Shown: positions 61,158-64,000 of the stretch, in pieces | Layout: each line of letters starts with the position of its first letter | How positions within the stretch are numbered: the first letter of the stretch is position 1 | Source: Nitrospirota bacterium | Lineage (GTDB): Bacteria; Nitrospirota; UBA9217 | Direction of reading: 5' to 3' | Length of the DNA stretch: 64,000 bases | NCBI GenBank assembly: GCA_035516965.1 | Contig: DATIZR010000041.1 | Coordinates: 37,308-101,307, forward strand | Position numbers and translations under genes: made by a program | Notes under the pieces: model-generated | Databases searched by the model: none | Seen by the model: only the letters and a program-made list of their open reading frames with translations | What the model was told of the DNA's origin: nothing

Positions 61158-62798
61158 TTTTCGCTCTTTCTGATACAGCGCAAAGATGTCCTTGGGCCGG
61201 GTGCTCGGATGCCGGTGCTCCCACACCTTCTGCCACTCCGGCTTGACCAGGGATGCCGCCTTTCCGGAACGCTGTTCGAGCAGCAGATCGCAGTCCCCCG
61301 TGCCGTAGAGCTCCATCCGCCGCGTCCGCAGGCCTGTAAAGTACTCGAGCATTGCGCGCTCCGATTCTCCCAGGCCGATGCTTGCCACGCAGGAGTATTG
61401 CCCGGGCAGGGATTTTTTCAGGTCCAGGAAGTCGGCGCGATAGCTCGAGCCGGCGTTCAGGGCCGGCAGCCAGAGCGTCATGATGAGCGCCCAGGCGAGG
61501 ATGACCCCGAGGGTCCCGTTCAGCACATAGTGTTCCGGCTTGCTGGTAAGCTTCGTGACGACGAGCAGCCAGGCCAGGCTGTAGCAGACCGCCGCGGCAA
61601 GCAGCACGGGTTCGAAAGAAGGCACGTAGTCAGGCTGGAAATCGTGCAGCTTCCCGGCGATCACCGCAGGCGTCCCGGTCATCATTGCGAACCAGCCGAG
61701 CCAGATCACGAGCGCCGTGATGCCGAAGAAGAGGATCGCAGCCCAATTTCCCAATGCCTTTACCCGTGCAGGCAGCGGTTCGATCGCAGGCACCGCGATC
61801 AGCGAGGCCGGGATGAGCAGCGGCAGGGCATAGAGCACGCGGTTGGTGGTCGACGAGCTCAGCACGGCGATGAGCACGACAAAAGAAACGAAGGGAATCT
61901 GGAACACCGGGTGCTCGCGCCAGGATTTCCTGAAGAACCAGAGCGACCAGCAGGTCGGGACCACGACGGGCCAGGCAAGCCAGGCCAGGTTCAGAAGATA
62001 GAAACTGTGGGCATCGGGGGAGCCCGGGTTGAACCCCGCGGACCCGACATTGACGCCCAGGAACCGCCCGAGGTTCTGGTTCCAGAACCACTGCACGAAC
62101 AGCCCGGGAGACCGGTGATGAAGAGCCGTGGGCCAGATCACGAGCCAGGGGAGCGCGGCCGCCAGGGCGATCGCGAGGGAGAGAACATATTCTTTCCGCC
62201 GCCATTGCGAAAAGAGCAGGGGAAGGGCCACGGCCGTGATGCCGAGCACGCCGGGAGCGATCAGCCCCTTGGACAGAAATCCGATGCCAACGCCGGTGCC
62301 GAGCCAGAAGCCTCCCCAGCTTAGGCGCCGCCGCGCAAGCGCGAGCCCGTACAGGGCAATGGAGAAGCCCGCGAAGAGCGCGGCGTCGGTGATCAGCTTG
62401 TGGGCCGTGACCTGGAGGCTGATGCAGCCCATGAGCAGGATGGCGGAGATGGCTGCGTGCTCCCTGCCGAACAGCTCCCCGGCCGCGAGCGCGAAGAACA
62501 GGAGAGCAAGGAACATATAGAGTACTGTGGCCAGGCGGGTCGCGACGAAGGGGTCCAGGACGGGCGAGAATATCCGTTCGAACAGGGCCGCGGTCATAAA
62601 GTACAGCGGCGGCTTCTCGATGAAGGGCTCGCCCGTGAGCGACGGCACCACGCAGTCGCCCGTCTTGACCATGTCCTGCACGATGCCGAAGGTGTAGGGC
62701 TCGTCCGCCTTCCAGGGGTCGCGGCCCACGAGGCCGGGCGTGATCCAGAGGACGAAGATCACGAGCAGCACGGGTATGGTGAGCAGGTTTTTTTTCAT
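61155..62798 (-). CDS. Membrane glycosyltransferase, ArnT/GT83-like
   Basis: 547 residues with about 12 hydrophobic segments. The N-terminal loop DPWKADEPYTFGIVQDMVKTGDCVVPSLTGEPFIEKPPLYF has the acidic pair and KPPLY motif of the ArnT/PMT (GT-C) family, which transfers lipid-linked sugars to lipid A or proteins outside the membrane. ATG 62798 starts the first helix. The acceptor is unknown. Its 3' end abuts family B repeat DNA; the last residues are encoded by it or by sequence next to it. Confidence 0.85.
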   Translation of the reverse strand: MKKNLLTIPVLLVIFVLWITPGLVGRDPWKADEPYTFGIVQDMVKTGDCVVPSLTGEPFIEKPPLYFMTAALFERIFSPVLDPFVATRLATVLYMFLALLFFALAAGELFGREHAAISAILLMGCISLQVTAHKLITDAALFAGFSIALYGLALARRRLSWGGFWLGTGVGIGFLSKGLIAPGVLGITAVALPLLFSQWRRKEYVLSLAIALAAALPWLVIWPTALHHRSPGLFVQWFWNQNLGRFLGVNVGSAGFNPGSPDAHSFYLLNLAWLAWPVVVPTCWSLWFFRKSWREHPVFQIPFVSFVVLIAVLSSSTTNRVLYALPLLIPASLIAVPAIEPLPARVKALGNWAAILFFGITALVIWLGWFAMMTGTPAVIAGKLHDFQPDYVPSFEPVLLAAAVCYSLAWLLVVTKLTSKPEHYVLNGTLGVILAWALIMTLWLPALNAGSSYRADFLDLKKSLPGQYSCVASIGLGESERAMLEYFTGLRTRRMELYGTGDCDLLLEQRSGKAASLVKPEWQKVWEHRHPSTRPKDIFALYQKERK

Positions 62799-62924
62799 GG
62801 GAGCACGGGTCGCGCCCGGCACTGGATGCGGTCAGCCGTCAAAGAAATACTGCTGTGTTATAAGGTACCCGGAGAATGTTGTCAAGGTGCAAATACCGGA
62901 GGGGCAAAACATAGCAAGAGCAGG

Positions 62925-63190
62925 TAACCACAGATAAACACAGATGGACACAGATAACAACAGGAAGTATCTGAATTCCGGTGAAGAGCATTTGTGATGA
63001 TCTGGCAAGAATTCCTCATTGCTGTCATTGCGAGGAGCGGAGCGACGCGGCAATCTCGATTTTTCAGGCTGATACGCATTACGGGATTGCTTCGCTACGC
63101 TCGCAAAGACTGCTTTCTTGACTTTATCACGAATGCGGCATTTTAAACATTCTTTCCATCTGAGTTTATCCGTGTTCATCCGTGGTTAAA
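62925..63190. repeat. Family A inverted pair enclosing family B
   Basis: Outer arms TAACCACAGATAAACACAG (62925-62943) and CCGTGTTCATCCGTGGTTAA-type sequence (63162-63190) face each other. Between them is the family B pair at 63023-63112. The nesting suggests later insertion of B into A. Confidence 0.65.
63023..63112. repeat. Family B repeat, inverted pair
   Basis: GTCATTGCGAGGAGCGGAGC...CGGCAATCTCGA (63023-63059) opposes GGGATTGCTTCGCTACGCTCGCAAAGAC (63083-63110). Same family as 60961-61157. Confidence 0.7.
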
Positions 63191-63234
63191 GTATGTTGCT
63201 ATCAGTCGGTTCAACGCATCGAACCAGAATTTGC

Positions 63235-63263
63235 TTGATACAGCCCTTCAATTCTGCTAGATT
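63235..63263 (+). promoter_or_regulatory. Sigma-70-like promoter for the GT87-type gene
   Basis: TTGATA, 17-nt spacer, TAGATT, about 48 nt before the TTG start at 63311. Confidence 0.6.
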
Positions 63264-63310
63264 CGGTTTGCTTTCCAGTACGGTGATGCAGAGGAGCAAA
63301 GGAGACATTC

Positions 63311-64000
63311 TTGGCGCAGGCTGGTGAAAAACGGAGTGAATGGATTTCGTGGGCAGGCTGGGCCGTGCTGTTCCTCGCGACCTCTGCGATCATCCTTCAT
63401 GACAGCAGCCGGTCCATCTTTCCCATATATCAGTATGCGGCCCTGGCCTGGTTCAAGGGGCAGCAGATCTATGAGATGAGCGGCATCGGCGGGTTCACCT
63501 ATTTCCCGCAGGCAGCCATCCTGTTCTCACCCTTTGCGATCCTCCCGCGGGCGGCCGGAGAGATGGCCTGGCGGCTCGTGAGCATCGGTGCGATCGCCCT
63601 GTCCCTCAGGAGCTTCGGCAGCCTCGTTGCCGAGCGCTCGGGGAAAAACCTCTTTCCCCTGATGACCCTCGTCGCGATCCCGATCGTGTGGGACTGCGCC
63701 CGGAACGGCCAGGCAACGCTCCTGATGACGGCAGTGATGCTGATGGCCGTGGTCGACGTCAGCCGTTCGCGCTGGTGGCAAGCAACGCTCTGGCTTGCCC
63801 TGGCAGTAGCGATTAAACCGCTCGCGATCGTGCTGGTGCTCCTGATCGCGGCGATCGACCGCCCCATGACCTGGCGCGCATTGCTCGGTATGGTCCTGCT
63901 CGCGCTCTTTCCGTTCCTGACGCAGCGTCCCGGCTATGTCGTGGAGCAGTACGTCACGTGCCTCCAGAACATGGCGATCTCGGCGCACGTCGGCGTTGCC
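63311..64000 (+). CDS. GT87/DUF2029-type membrane glycosyltransferase, 3' truncated
   Basis: At least 230 residues, open to the window end. The start is TTG 63311 because AAAGGAG ends 6 nt before it; no ATG exists near the beginning of the frame. Hydrophobic segments alternate with motifs seen in DUF2029 mannosyl/arabinosyl transferases: PIYQYAALAWFKGQQIYEM, GGFTYFPQAAILFSPFAILP and WDCARNGQATLLMTAVMLMAV. It likely adds a sugar from a polyprenyl donor on the periplasmic side. It diverges from the ArnT-like gene. Confidence 0.75.
   Translation, partial: MAQAGEKRSEWISWAGWAVLFLATSAIILHDSSRSIFPIYQYAALAWFKGQQIYEMSGIGGFTYFPQAAILFSPFAILPRAAGEMAWRLVSIGAIALSLRSFGSLVAERSGKNLFPLMTLVAIPIVWDCARNGQATLLMTAVMLMAVVDVSRSRWWQATLWLALAVAIKPLAIVLVLLIAAIDRPMTWRALLGMVLLALFPFLTQRPGYVVEQYVTCLQNMAISAHVGVA

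Larger units (their letters stand above)
62799..63310. other. 512-base divergent spacer, nested repeats and a promoter
   Basis: Between two divergent membrane glycosyltransferase genes. It contains a family A inverted pair with a family B inverted pair inside it, and the promoter of the downstream gene. I see no gene. Confidence 0.6.

Overview
The window looks like chromosomal DNA of a GC-rich (about 60 % by eye) Gram-negative bacterium, possibly from a metagenome assembly. Evidence for an outer membrane is a LolB-like lipoprotein gene directly before ispE and several proteins with lipoprotein signal peptides. A radical SAM protein of the AhbD (alternative heme) type, an HmeC/HmeD-like cytochrome b and Fe-S pair, SpoVG, and many SAM/TPR/cyclic-di-GMP proteins fit Nitrospirota or the former Deltaproteobacteria. 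That placement is inference. I see no prophage, integrase, transposase or CRISPR array.

Region by region. 1-10.7 kb: 5'-truncated transglutaminase/TPR protein, AmpG-like MFS permease, a tiny membrane protein with a consensus promoter, an AEC permease, a His-rich small protein, a NagA-like deacetylase, a phosphoglycolate-type HAD phosphatase, an orphan histidine kinase, an AhbD-like radical SAM enzyme, a DUF815 AAA ATPase and a UspA protein. 10.9-22.9 kb, mostly minus strand: redox membrane module, a nuclease-helicase fusion, polysaccharide deacetylase, two small envelope proteins, an unrecognised 530-residue protein and a PAS-GGDEF-EAL protein. 23-28 kb: RNA and translation genes (Rsm22-like, greB, rsmE, arfB), then a DUF1573 protein interrupted by an in-frame UGA, a rhodanese and a BFD-type ferredoxin. 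28.4-33.3 kb: Uup ABC-F, DUF948/YtxH pair, methyltransferase-like protein, DusB.

33.5-41.7 kb is a translation/RNA-processing run: ffh, rpsP, rimM, trmD, rplS, rnhB, yraN, a cNMP-binding protein, rimO and a four-S1-domain protein. 41.8-46.1 kb holds small envelope proteins, a TIM-barrel protein and two decayed genes (an acyltransferase and a c-type cytochrome). 46.3-55.2 kb is a second housekeeping run: FmdB-type zinc ribbon, TIM barrel, TPR lipoprotein, lolB, ispE, spoVG, tRNA-Gln, prs, rplY, pth, ychF. 55.2-64 kb: ferredoxin, DUF2249, Ap4A phosphorylase-like, HD-GYP, ettA, ppnP, TPR lipoprotein and two membrane glycosyltransferase-type proteins separated by dispersed repeats.

The most interesting signal is the DUF1573 gene (26877-27290, minus). 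One in-frame UGA sits exactly where the family has the first Cys of its CGC motif. It is followed 14 nt later by a perfect 7-bp hairpin with a GGUCCG loop, so it may be an undescribed selenoprotein. Other signals are a PD-(D/E)XK/XPD-type fusion, a near-consensus promoter inside ispE, an apparent ATC start, repeat sequence forming the tail of TrmD, and nested inverted-repeat families.
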